NCBI GenBank assembly: GCA_963995525.1
Contig: OZ023210.1
Coordinates: 22,303,913 to 22,367,912 of the forward strand
Length of the DNA stretch: 64,000 nucleotides
Origin: Escarpia spicata
Taxonomy: Eukaryota; Annelida; Polychaeta; Sabellida; Siboglinidae
Direction of reading: 5' to 3'
In this document: piece by piece, positions 22,167 through 35,120 of the stretch
How positions within the stretch are numbered: position 1 is the first letter of the stretch
Layout of the letters: each line of letters starts with the position of its first letter
The notes under the pieces: generated by a model
What the model was told of the DNA's origin: nothing
The model's input: the letters and a program-made list of their open reading frames with translations, nothing else
The model's database searches: none
Position numbers and translations under genes: made by a program

Positions 22167-22404
22167 CTCTCGCAGTTCGGTAGTTCGAGAGAGAATCACT
22201 ACAACTGTAAAAAGGTATAATGATGTTTTAATAGCAGAGTCTACGTACAAACATGTGGCTTTACCAGCCAGTGCCAGGACTCTGCCTAGGTTGACACCTC
22301 AATCCCTTGATGGCTAATATGTCAAATATACACTTTTACTAAATACCTGCCACAGTGTGGCAGCTCTGTGACAAACATAGTGTGTAACTATAGTACCTGG
22401 TACA

Positions 22405-24672
22405 TGCAGTACTTCTATTTGGCGTAAGATTTCATTTAGGATCCGCCCGCCATTACCCCCCGAAATAGTGCCCTTGAAAATACCGTTTTGGTGTGATGTG
22501 TGAATCTTTATGGAGCTCGTTGACATGGGACATGTTGCTCCCGTGAATTTTGAATGAACTACTGCACTAGACAACATAAAACATCTAACGGGATTGAGTT
22601 TTCACACGCGTAACTTACGAGGCATTTTCTTGTAACTTACGTGACGGACACAAAAGGGTCACACAGATTCCCCTTTGTCATTAATCTAGTCATGTGTGTT
22701 TCGTGATATCAGTCTACATTTCGTGAAGATTTGTATCATGCAGTACTTCTATTTGGCGTAAGACCACATGAAGGATCCGCCGGCAATTACCCTCCGAAAT
22801 AGTGCCCTTGAAAATACCGTTTTGGTGTGATGTGTTAAATTTTGTGGAGCTCTTTGACATGAGACATGTTGGACCCGTGAATTCTGAATGAAATACTGTA
22901 TTAGACAACATAAAACATCTAACGGGATTGAGTTTTGACACGCGTAACTTACGTGGCATTTTCTTGTAACTTACGTGACGGACACAACATGGTAAATATC
23001 ATTCCTCTTTGTGTTTAATCTAGTTATGTGTGTATATTTATATCAGTATAGCTTTCGTGAAGGTTTGTAACATGCAGTACTTCTATTTGGGGTAAGACCA
23101 CATGAAGGATTCGAAGGTAACTACCCACCGAAATAGTGCTCTTGAAAATACCGTTTTGGTGTGATGTGTGAATTTTTATGGAGCTCTTTGACATGGGACA
23201 TATTGGTCTCGTGAATTCTGAATGTACTACTGCATTAGAAAATATGAACCATCACATGGGAATGAGTTTTCACAGGCGTAGCCTACATGGCATTTTCTTG
23301 TAACTTACGTGACGGACACAAAAAGGTAACACACTTTCCACTTTGTTGTTAATCTAATGATGTGTGTTTCGTGATATCAGTCTGTATTTCGTGAAGATTT
23401 GTGTCATGCAGTACTTCTATTTGGCGTAAGACCACATGAAGGATCCGCCGGCAATTACCCTCCGAAATAGTTTCACATGGGACATGTTGGACCGCGAATT
23501 CTGAATGTACTACTCTATTAGAAAATTTAAAACATAAAATGGGAATGAGTTTTCACAGGCGTAACTTACGTGACATTTTCTTGTAACTTACGTGACGGAC
23601 ACAACATGGTTAATATCATTCCCCTTTGTGTTTAATCTAGTTATGTGTGTATACTTATATCAGTATAGTTTTTGTGAAGATTTGTAACATGCTGTACTTC
23701 TATTTGGGGTAAGACCACATGAAGGATTCGCCGGTAATTACCCACCGAAATAGTGCCCTTGAAAATATCGTTTTGGTGTGATGTGTGAATTTTTATGGAG
23801 CTCTTTGACATGGGACATATTGGTCTCGTGAATTCTGAATGTACTACTGCATTATAAAATATAAACCATCATATGGGAATGAGTTTTCACAGGCGTAGCC
23901 TACATGGTATTTTCTTGTAACTTACGTGACGGACATAAAAGAATAACAAACATTCCACTTGGTGGTTAATCTATTGATGTGTGTAGCTTGATATCAGTCT
24001 AGCTTTCGTGAAGATTTGTAACGTGCAGTACTTCTATTTGGGGTAAGACCACATTAAGGATCCGTCCGGCATTACCCTCCGAAATAGTGCCCTTGAAAAT
24101 ACCGTTTGGTGTGATATGTGAAATTTTGTGGAGCTCTTTGATATGAGACATGTATGTCCCGTGAATTCTGAATGCAATACTGTATTAGACAACATAAAAC
24201 ATTAAATGGGACTGAGTTTTCACACGCGTAACTTACGTGACTGACACAAAAGGGTAACAAACATTCCACTTGGTGGTTAATCTATTGATATGTGTAGCAA
24301 GATATCAGTCTAGCTTTCGTGAAGATTTGTAACGTGCAGTACTTTTATTTGGGGTAAGACCACATTAAGGATCCGTCTGCCATTACCCTCCGAAATAGTG
24401 CCCTTGAAAATATCGTTTTCGTGTGGTGTGTGAATTTCTATCGAGCTCTTTCACATGAGACATGTTGTTCCCGTGAATTCTGAATGTACTACTGCATAAG
24501 ACAAGATAAAACATCAAATGGGATTGAGTTTTCACATGCGTAACTTACGTAGCATTTTATTGTAACTTACGTGTCGGACACAAAAGGATAAAACACATTC
24601 CCCTTTGTCGTTAATGTTGTCATGTGTGTTTCTTGATATCAGTCTACATTTTGGGAAGATTTGTATTATGCA
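22405..24672. repeat. 334-bp satellite array, segment 3
   Basis: About seven monomers. One monomer near 23460-23500 has lost over 90 bp (CCGAAATAGTTTCACATGGG joins two distant parts of the unit). No gene seen. Confidence 0.95.
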
Positions 24673-25355
24673 TCTCGCAGTTCGCTCAGTTCGGTAGTTC
24701 GAGAGAGAATCACTACAACTGTAAAAAGGTATAATGATGTTTTAAGAGCAGAGTCCATGTACAAACATGTGGCTTTACCAGCCAGTGCCAGGAATCTGCT
24801 TAGTACATGTATAATACAATATATACAAGAAACAACTGCTACAACTGTATCAATGCCTTGTATCAAACTCAGAACATATTAAGTAAAACACTTGTAGACA
24901 TAGTGTTATTTATATATCTGATAGGTGACAATTAGTTATTGTCAATGGCTATATAACACTAATATAACAAGTAATAATTAAACGCGACATGTATTTCAAA
25001 ATAACATATAAATAGACTATGCACATTTAGTTTATAATAACATAAAGGTAGATTATATAACGTACCTGTAAAAAGGTATAATGATGTTTTAATAGCAGAG
25101 TCTACGTACAAACATGTGGCTTTACCATCCAATGCCAGGACTCTACCTAGGTTGACACCTCAATCCCTTGATGGCTAATATGTCAAATATACCCTTTTAC
25201 TAAATACCTGCCACAGTGTGGCAGCTCTGTTAAAACTATAGTGTGTACATATAGTACCTGCTATATCTACCCCCTCCATCAATTAATGTCGTCCCGACAT
25301 TCCAATAGTAAACACAATAATACATATTACTCTTGCACACATTTTCAAATGTTGT

Positions 25356-25614
25356 CTATGACAATTTAGCAAGTACATCACAAAATCCTTGATTAAACAT
25401 GGAAATTGCTAAGGCAGGAGTCAGTACTTGTTGAGCAAAGTCAGTGTAACGAGCAGGTTTCCGTATTTCCCGTTTAGGCCGGTTACGCACAGCTGGTGAT
25501 GGCAACCTCACCCGACACGGTGAGCGTTCAGCAATGTCCGGAATCTCTGCATTCTCACCAAGCTCCCCTTCGCCCTTTTCCTCATCTGACACTTCCGATT
25601 CCGTGTCTCCATCC
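25356..25614 (-). pseudogene. pol C-terminal remnant, copy 3
   Basis: Same acidic stretch and RPKREIRKPARYTDF motif, with ALAISMFNQ in place of ALALSMFNQ. Confidence 0.63.
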
Positions 25615-25901
25615 TCAGCAATTCACCTCATACTTCCACCTCGAATATGTAGCATCCTTGTCGGTTCCAGAGAATACTGGCAGTTTGGGGATTTCCCGCA
25701 ATACATATGGCGAAAATCCCACATGCGGAGTCTCACTGGGCTCCTGCTTCACAGATGTCTCCTCTGTGAGAGACCCTAGCAATTTCTCCTTTTGTAAAGG
25801 AGACATGGTATTGATTAGACCCAGCAATTGGTGATCTCTTTATCCTCTACTATGTCACCCCTCTCATCTCTTTCCACTACTATGACATCAGCTTCAGCCA
25901 T
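25615..25901 (-). pseudogene. gag N-terminal remnant, copy 3
   Basis: Matches copies 1 and 2, with HVGFSPYVL in place of HVGFWPYVL. Same frameshift and deletion joint. Confidence 0.68.
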
Positions 25902-26215
25902 ATTCACCAGTAATTTACCAGTACAGGTAATCAACAATCAATCATTCAAATTGCACCTTCACAATTACACATTTCAAAGTTGAACAAACATTAAGCATCA
26001 TACTCAATAATGGAGAACAACAAATACATTCAACAATAGACACAATCAATGTTCCGCTTCACCGCACTTGCCCAGTGCAGTAGCCAGACGGTCACACCTG
26101 CACCTGCAGCACCACTCCCTGTCTGCTTCTCTGCCAGTCACAGGGGCTGACAAGGGCTATGGCTGTCTACATTCATGTCCCAAGTTTCAACAAGCTGTTG
26201 ATACGGCCTCTCCAG

Positions 26216-26232
26216 CCCCACATCGGGCGCCA
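26216..26232 (-). promoter_or_regulatory. Primer binding site, copy 3
   Basis: TGGCGCCCGATGTGGGG on the minus strand, one base after the 5' LTR; unchanged in all three copies. Confidence 0.78.
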
Positions 26233-28099
26233 CTCTCGCAGTCCGCTCAGTTCGGTAGTTCGAGAGAGAATCACTACAACTGTAAAAAGGTATAATGATG
26301 TTTTAATAGCAGAGTCTACGTACAAACATGTGGCTTTACCAGCCAGTGTCAGGACTCTGCCTAGGATGACACCTCAATCCCTTGATGGCTAATACGTCAA
26401 ATATACCCTTTTACTAAATACCTGCCACAGTGTGGCAGCTCTGTGACAAACATAGTGTGTAACTATAGTACCTGGTACATGCAGTACTTCTATTTGGCGT
26501 AAGATTTCATTTAGGATCCGCCCGCCATTACCCCCCGAAAGAGTGCCCTTGAAAATACCGTTTTGGTGTGATGTGTGAATTTTTATGGAGCTCGTTGACA
26601 TGGGACATGTTGTTCCCGTGAATTTTAAATGAACTACTGCATTAGACAACATAAAACATCTAACGGGATTGAGTTTTGACACGCGTAACTTACGCGGCAT
26701 TTTCTTGTAACTTACGTGACGGACACAAAAAGGTAACACACATTCCACTTTGTCGTTAATCTAATGATGTGTGTTTCGTGATATCAGTCTATATTTCGTG
26801 AAGATTTGTGTCATGCAGTACTTCTATTTGGCGTAAGACCACATAAAGGATCCGCCGGCAATTACCCTCCGAAAGAGTGCCCTTGAAAATACCGTCTTGG
26901 TGTGATGTGTGAATTTTTATGGAGCTGTTTCACATGGGACATGTTGGACCCGCGAATTCTGAATGTACTACTGTATTAGAAAATATAAAACATCAAATGG
27001 GAATGAGTTTTCACAGGCGTAACTTACGTGGCATTTTCTTGTAACTTACGTGACGGACACAACATGGTAAATATCATTCCCCTTTGTGTTTAATCTAGTT
27101 ATGTGTGTATATTTATATCAGTATAGCTTTCGTGAAGATTTGTAACATGCAGTACTTCTATTTGGGGTAAGACCACATGAAGGATTCGCCGGTAATTACC
27201 CACCGAAATAGTGCCCTTGAAAATACCGTTTTGGTGTGATGTGTGAAATGTTGTGGAGCTATTTGACATGAAACATGTTGGTCCCATGAATTCTGAATGA
27301 AATACTGTATTAGACAACATAAAACATTAAATGGGACTGAGTTTTCACACGCGTAACTTACGTGGCATTTTCTTGTAACTTACGTGACGGACACAAAAGG
27401 GTAAGACACATTCCCCTTTTTCGTTAATGTAGTCATGTGTGTTTCTTGATATCAGTCTACCTTTTCGGAAGATTTGTATTATGCAGTACTTCTATTTGGC
27501 GTAAGACCTCATTTAGGATCCGCCCGCAATTACCCCCCGAAATAGTGCCCTTGAAAATACCGTTTTGGTGTGATGTGTGAATTTTTATGGAGCTCGTTGA
27601 CATGGGACATGTTGCTCCCGTGAATTTTGAATGAACTTCAGCATTAGACAACATAAAACATCTAACGGGATTGAGTTTTGACACGCGTAACTTACGTGGC
27701 ATTTTCTTGTAACTTACGTGACGGACACAAAAAGTTAACACACATTCCACTTTGTCGTTAATCTAATGATGTGTGTTTCGTGATATCAGTCTATATTTCG
27801 TGAAGATTTGTGTCATGCAGTACTTCCATTTGGCGTAAGACCACATAAAGGATCCGCCGGCAATTACCCTCCGAAAGTGTGCCCTTGAAAATACCGTCTT
27901 GGTGTGATGTGTGAATTTTTGTGGAGCTCTTTGACATGAGACATGTTGGTCCCGTGAATTCTGAATTAAATACTGTATTAGACAACATAAAACATTAAAT
28001 GGGACTGGGTTTTCACACGCGTAACTTACGTGGCATTTTCTTGTAACTTACGTGACGGCCACAAAAGGGTAAGACATATTCCCCTTTTTCGTTAATGTA

Positions 28100-31000
28100 G
28101 TCATGTGTGTTTCTTGATATCAGTCTACCTTTTCGGAAGATTTGTATTATGCAGTACTTCTATTTGGCGTAAGACCTCATTTAGGATCCGCCCGCAATTA
28201 CCCCCCGAAATAGTGCCCTTGAAAATACCGTTTTGGTGTGATGTGTGAATTTTTATGGAGCTCGTTGACATGGGACATGTTGCTCCCGTGAATTTTGAAT
28301 GAACTTCTGCATTAGACAACATAAAACATCTAACGGGATTGAGTTTTGACACGCGTAACTTACGTGGCATTTTCTTGTAACTTACGTGACGGACACAAAA
28401 AGTTAACACACATTCCACTTTGTCGTTAATCTAATGATGTGTGTTTCGTGATATCAGTCTATATTTCGTGAAGATTTGTGTCATGCAGTACTTCCATTTG
28501 GCGTAAGACCACATAAAGGATCCGCCGGCAATTACCCTCCGAAAGAGTGCCCTTGAAAATACCGTCTTCGTGTGATGTGTGAATTTTTATGGAGCTGTTT
28601 CACATGGGACATGTTGGACCCGCGAATTCTGAATGTACTACTCTATTAGAAAATATAAAACATCAAATGGGAATGAGTTTTCACAGGCGTAACTTACGTG
28701 GCATTTTTGTTGTAACTTACGTGACGGACACAATATAGTAAATATCATTCCCCTTTGTGTTTAATCTAGTTATGTGTGTATAATTATATCAGTATAGCTT
28801 TCGTGAAGATTTGTAACATGCAGTACTTCTATTTGGGGTAAGACCACATGAAGGATTCGCCGGTAATTACCCACCGAAATAGTGACCTTGAAAATACCGT
28901 TTTGGTGTGATGTGTGAAATTTTGTGGAGCTCTTTGACATGAGACATGTTGGTCCCGCGAATTCTGAATGAAATACTGTATTAGACAACATAAAACATTA
29001 AATGGGACTGAGTTTTCACACGCGTAACTTACGTGGCATTTTCTTGTAACTTACGTGACGGACACAAAAGCGTAAGACACATTCCCCTTTTTCGTTAATG
29101 TAGTCATGTGTATTTCTTGATATCAGTCTACCTTTTCGGAAGATTTGTATTATGAAGTACTTCTGTTTGGCGTAAGACCTCATTTAAGATCCGCCCGGCA
29201 TTACCCCCCGAAATAGTGCACTTGAAAATACCGTATTGGTGTGATGTGTGAATTTTTATGGAGCTCGTTAACATGAGACATGTTGGTCTCGTGAATTCTG
29301 AATTAAATACTGTATTAGACAACATAAAACATTAAATGGGACTGAGTTTTCACACGCGTAACTTACGTGGCATTTTCTTGTAACTTACGTGACGGACACA
29401 AAAGCGTAAGACACATTCCCCTTTTTCGTTAATGTAGTCATGTGTGTTTCTTGATATCAGTCTACCTTTTCGGAAGATTTGTATTATGCAGTACTTCTAT
29501 TTGGCGTAAGTCCTCATTTAGGATCCGCCCGGCATTACCCCCCGAAATAGTGCACTTGAAAATACCGTATTGGTGTGATGTGTGAATTTTTATGGAGCTC
29601 GTTGACATGAGACATGTTGGTCCCGTGAATTCTGAATTAAATACTGTAATAGACAACATAAAACATTAAATGGGACTGAGTTTTCACACGCGTAACTTAC
29701 GTCGCATTTTCTTGTAACTTACGTGACGGACACAAAAGGGTAAGACACATTCCCCTTTTTCGTTAATGTAGTCATGTGTCTTTCTTGATATCAATCTACC
29801 TTTTCGGAAGATTTGTATTATGCAGTACTTCTATTTGGCGTAAGACCTCATTTAGGATCCGCCCGGCATTACCCCCCGAAATAGTGCACTTGAAAATACC
29901 GTTTTGGTGTGATGTGTGAATTTTTATGGAGCTCGTTGACATGGGACATGTTGCTCCCGTGAATTTTGAATGAACTACTGCATTAGAAAACATAAAACAT
30001 CTAACGGGATTGAGTTTTGAAACGCGTAACTTACGTGGCATTTTCTTGTAACTTACGTGACGGACACAAAAAGGTAACACACATTCCACTTTGTCGTTAA
30101 CCTAATGATGTGTGTTTCGTGATATCAGTCTATATTTCGTGAAGATTTGTGTCATGCAGTACTTCTATTTGGCGTAAGACCACATAAAGGATCCGCCGGC
30201 AATTACCCTCCGAAAGAGTGCCCTTGAAAATACCGTCTTGGTGTGATGTGTGAATTTTTGTGGAGCTCTTTGACATGAGACATGTTGGTCCCGTGAATTC
30301 TGAATGAAATACTGTATTAGACAACATAAAACATTAAATGGGACTGAGTTTTCACACGCGTAACTTACGTGGCATTTTCTTGTAACTTACGTGACAGACA
30401 CAAAAGGGTAAGACACATTCCCCTTTTTCGTTAATGTAGTCATGTGGGTTTCTTGATATCAGTCTACCTTTTCGGAAGATTTGTATTATGCAGTACTTCT
30501 ATTTGGTGTAAGACCTCATTTACGATCCGCCCGCCATTACCCCCCGAAATAGTGCCCTTGAAAATACCGTTTTGGTGTGATGTGTGAAATTTTATGGAGC
30601 TCGTTGACATGGGACATGTTGCTCCCGTGAATTTTGAATGAACTACTGCATTAGACAACATAAAACATCTAACGGGATTGAGTTTTGAAACGCGTAACTT
30701 ACGTGGCATTTTCTTGTAACTTACGTGACGGACACAAAAGGGTAAGACACATTCCCCTTTTTCGTTAATGTAGTCATGTGTGTTTCTTGATATCAGTCTA
30801 CCTTTTCGGAAGATTTGAATTATGCAGAACTTCTATTTGGCGTAAGACCTCATTTAGGATCCGCCCGGCATTACCCCCCGAAATAGTGCACTTGAAAATA
30901 CCGTATTTGTGTGATGTGTGAATTTTTATGGAGCTCGTTGACATGGGACATGTTGCTCCCGTGAATTTTGAATGAACTACTGCATTAGACAAAATAAAAC

Positions 31001-34000
31001 ATCTAACGGGATTGAGTTTTGAAACGCGTAACTTACGTGGCATTTTCTTGTAACTTACGTGACGGACACAAAAAGGTAACACACATTCCACTTTGTCGTT
31101 AACCTAATGATGTGTGTTTCGTGATATCAGTCTATATTTCGTGAAGATTTGTGTCATGCAGTACTTCTATTTGGCGTAAGACCACATAAAGGATCCGCCG
31201 GCAATTACCCTCCGAAAGAGTGCTCTTGAAAATACCGTCTTGGTGTGATGTGTGAATTTTTATGACGCTGTTTCACATGGGACATGTTGGACCTGCGAAT
31301 TCTGAATGTACTACTCTATTAGAAAATATAAAACATCAAATGGGAATGAGTTTTCACAGGCGTAACTTACGTGGGATTTTCTTGTAATTTACGTGACGGA
31401 CACAATATGGTAAATATCATTCCCCTTTGTGTTTAATCTAGTTATGTGTGTATATTTATATCAGTATAGCTTTCGTGAAGATTTGTAACATGCAGTACTT
31501 CTATTTGGGGTAAAACCACATGAAGGATTCGCTGGTAATTACCCACCGAAATAGTGCCCTTGAAAATACCGTTTTGGTGTGATGTGTGAAATTTTGTGGA
31601 GCTTTTTGATATGAGACATGTTGGTCCAGTGAATTCTGAATGAAATACTGTATTAGACAACATAAAACATTAAATGGGACTGAGTTTTCACACGCGTAAC
31701 TTACGTGGCATGTTGTTGTAACTTACGTGACGGACACAAAAGGGTAAGACACATTCCCCTTTTTCGTTAATGTAGTCATGTGTGTTTCTTGATATCAGTC
31801 TACCTTTTCGGAAGATTTGTATTATGCAGTACTTCTATTTGGCATAAGACCTCATTTAGGATCCGCCCGCAATTACCCCCCGAAATAGTGCCCTTGAAAA
31901 TACCGTTTTGGTGTGATGTGTGAATTTTTATGGAGCTCGTTGACATGGGACATGTTGCTCCCGTGAATTTTGAATGAACTTCTGCATTAGACAACATAAA
32001 ACATCTAACGGGATTGAGTTTTGACACGCGTAACTTACGTGGCATTTTCTTGTAACTTACGTGACGGACACAAAAAGTTAACACACATTCCACTTTGTCG
32101 TTAATCTAATGATGTGTGTTTCGTGATATCAGTCTATATTTCGTGAAGATTTGTGTCATGCAGTACTTCCATTTGGCGTAAGACCACATAAAGGATCCGC
32201 CGGCAATTACCCTCCGAAAGAGTGCCCTTGAAAATACCGTCTTCGTGTGATGTGTGAATTTTTATGGAGCTGTTTCACATGGGACATGTTGGACCCGCGA
32301 ATTCTGAATGTACTACTCTATTAGAAAATATAAAACATCAAATGGGAATGAGTTTTCACAGGCGTAACTTACGTGGCATTTTTGTTGTAACTTACGTGAC
32401 GGACACAATATAGTAAATATCATTCCCCTTTGTGTTTAATCTAGTTATGTGTGTATAATTATATCAGTATAGCTTTCGTGAAGATTTGTAACATGCAGTA
32501 CTTCTATTTGGGGTAAGACCACATGAAGGATTCGCCGGTAATTACCCACCGAAATAGTGACCTTGAAAATACCGTTTTGGTGTGATGTGTGAAATTTTGT
32601 GGAGCTCTTTGACATGAGACATGTTGGTCCCGCGAATTCTGAATGAAATACTGTATTAGACAACATAAAACATTAAATGGGACTGAGTTTTCACACGCGT
32701 AACTTACGTGGCATTTTCTTGTAACTTACGTGACGGACACAAAAGCGTAAGACACATTCCCCTTTTTCGTTAATGTAGTCATGTGTATTTCTTGATATCA
32801 GTCTACCTTTTCGGAAGATTTGTATTATGAAGTACTTCTGTTTGGCGTAAGACCTCATTTAAGATCCGCCCGGCATTACCCCCCGAAATAGTGCACTTGA
32901 AAATACCGTATTGGTGTGATGTGTGAATTTTTATGGAGCTCGTTAACATGAGACATGTTGGTCTCGTGAATTCTGAATTAAATACTGTATTAGACAACAT
33001 AAAACATTAAATGGGACTGAGTTTTCACACGCGTAACTTACGTGGCATTTTCTTGTAACTTACGTGACGGACACAAAAGCGTAAGACACATTCCCCTTTT
33101 TCGTTAATGTAGTCATGTGTGTTTCTTGATATCAGTCTACCTTTTCGGAAGATTTGTATTATGCAGTACTTCTATTTGGCGTAAGTCCTCATTTAGGATC
33201 CGCCCGGCATTACCCCCCGAAATAGTGCACTTGAAAATACCGTATTGGTGTGATGTGTGAATTTTTATGGAGCTCGTTGACATGAGACATGTTGGTCCCG
33301 TGAATTCTGAATTAAATACTGTAATAGACAACATAAAACATTAAATGGGACTGAGTTTTCACACGCGTAACTTACGTCGCATTTTCTTGTAACTTACGTG
33401 ACGGACACAAAAGGGTAAGACACATTCCCCTTTTTCGTTAATGTAGTCATGTGTCTTTCTTGATATCAATCTACCTTTTCGGAAGATTTGTATTATGCAG
33501 TACTTCTATTTGGCGTAAGACCTCATTTAGGATCCGCCCGGCATTACCCCCCGAAATAGTGCACTTGAAAATACCGTTTTGGTGTGATGTGTGAATTTTT
33601 ATGGAGCTCGTTGACATGGGACATGTTGCTCCCGTGAATTTTGAATGAACTACTGCATTAGAAAACATAAAACATCTAACGGGATTGAGTTTTGAAACGC
33701 GTAACTTACGTGGCATTTTCTTGTAACTTACGTGACGGACACAAAAAGGTAACACACATTCCACTTTGTCGTTAACCTAATGATGTGTGTTTCGTGATAT
33801 CAGTCTATATTTCGTGAAGATTTGTGTCATGCAGTACTTCTATTTGGCGTAAGACCACATAAAGGATCCGCCGGCAATTACCCTCCGAAAGAGTGCCCTT
33901 GAAAATACCGTCTTGGTGTGATGTGTGAATTTTTGTGGAGCTCTTTGACATGAGACATGTTGGTCCCGTGAATTCTGAATGAAATACTGTATTAGACAAC

Positions 34001-35120
34001 ATAAAACATTAAATGGGACTGAGTTTTCACACGCGTAACTTACGTGGCATTTTCTTGTAACTTACGTGACAGACACAAAAGGGTAAGACACATTCCCCTT
34101 TTTCGTTAATGTAGTCATGTGGGTTTCTTGATATCAGTCTACCTTTTCGGAAGATTTGTATTATGCAGTACTTCTATTTGGTGTAAGACCTCATTTACGA
34201 TCCGCCCGCCATTACCCCCCGAAATAGTGCCCTTGAAAATACCGTTTTGGTGTGATGTGTGAAATTTTATGGAGCTCGTTGACATGGGACATGTTGCTCC
34301 CGTGAATTTTGAATGAACTACTGCATTAGACAACATAAAACATCTAACGGGATTGAGTTTTGAAACGCGTAACTTACGTGGCATTTTCTTGTAACTTACG
34401 TGACGGACACAAAAGGGTAAGACACATTCCCCTTTTTCGTTAATGTAGTCATGTGTGTTTCTTGATATCAGTCTACCTTTTCGGAAGATTTGAATTATGC
34501 AGAACTTCTATTTGGCGTAAGACCTCATTTAGGATCCGCCCGGCATTACCCCCCGAAATAGTGCACTTGAAAATACCGTATTTGTGTGATGTGTGAATTT
34601 TTATGGAGCTCGTTGACATGGGACATGTTGCTCCCGTGAATTTTGAATGAACTACTGCATTAGACAAAATAAAACATCTAACGGGATTGAGTTTTGAAAC
34701 GCGTAACTTACGTGGCATTTTCTTGTAACTTACGTGACGGACACAAAAAGGTAACACACATTCCACTTTGTCGTTAACCTAATGATGTGTGTTTCGTGAT
34801 ATCAGTCTATATTTCGTGAAGATTTGTGTCATGCAGTACTTCTATTTGGCGTAAGACCACATAAAGGATCCGCCGGCAATTACCCTCCGAAAGAGTGCTC
34901 TTGAAAATACCGTCTTGGTGTGATGTGTGAATTTTTATGACGCTGTTTCACATGGGACATGTTGGACCTGCGAATTCTGAATGTACTACTCTATTAGAAA
35001 ATATAAAACATCAAATGGGAATGAGTTTTCACAGGCGTAACTTACGTGGGATTTTCTTGTAACTTACGTGACGGACACAATATGGTAAATATCATTCCCC
35101 TTTGTGTTTAATCTAGTAAT
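28100..35120. repeat. 3,675-bp (11-monomer) duplication
   Basis: The block at about 28.1-31.4 kb recurs at about 31.8-35.1 kb with displacement 3,675 bp, including rare shared variants (CCGTCTTCGTG near 28560 and 32235; GAAGTACTTCTGTTTGG near 29154 and 32829; GTAAGTCCTCATT near 29506 and 33181). The match decays after about 31.4/35.1 kb. Confidence 0.85.

Larger units (their letters stand above)
20607..22404 (-). mobile_element. Non-autonomous LTR retroelement, copy 2
   Basis: Same 1,798-bp element, displaced by exactly 8,460 bp from copy 1, with the same flanking TGCA at the same place in an A-type monomer. Parts: 3' LTR 20607-21199, polypurine tract about 21201-21212, pol tail 21290-21548, gag remnant 21549-21835, primer binding site 22150-22166, 5' LTR 22168-22404. 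It shares the 347-bp and 9-bp LTR deletions with copy 1, but shares point variants with copy 3 (for example GTACCTGGTAC at the outer end and GGAGTCAGT in the pol tail). The surrounding satellite also matches copy 1, so it is a duplication and not a second insertion. Confidence 0.88.
24673..26479 (-). mobile_element. Non-autonomous LTR retroelement, copy 3
   Basis: 1,807 bp, displaced 4,066 bp from copy 2 at its left end, with the same flanking TGCA. Parts: 3' LTR 24673-25265 (593 bp), polypurine tract about 25267-25278, pol tail 25356-25614, gag remnant 25615-25901, primer binding site 26216-26232, 5' LTR 26234-26479 (246 bp). The extra 9 bp (CCGCTCAGT-type) in the 5' LTR matches the 3' LTR and is missing from copies 1 and 2. 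246 is exactly 593 minus the 347-bp repeat-bounded segment, so this copy keeps the state before the 9-bp loss. Confidence 0.88.
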
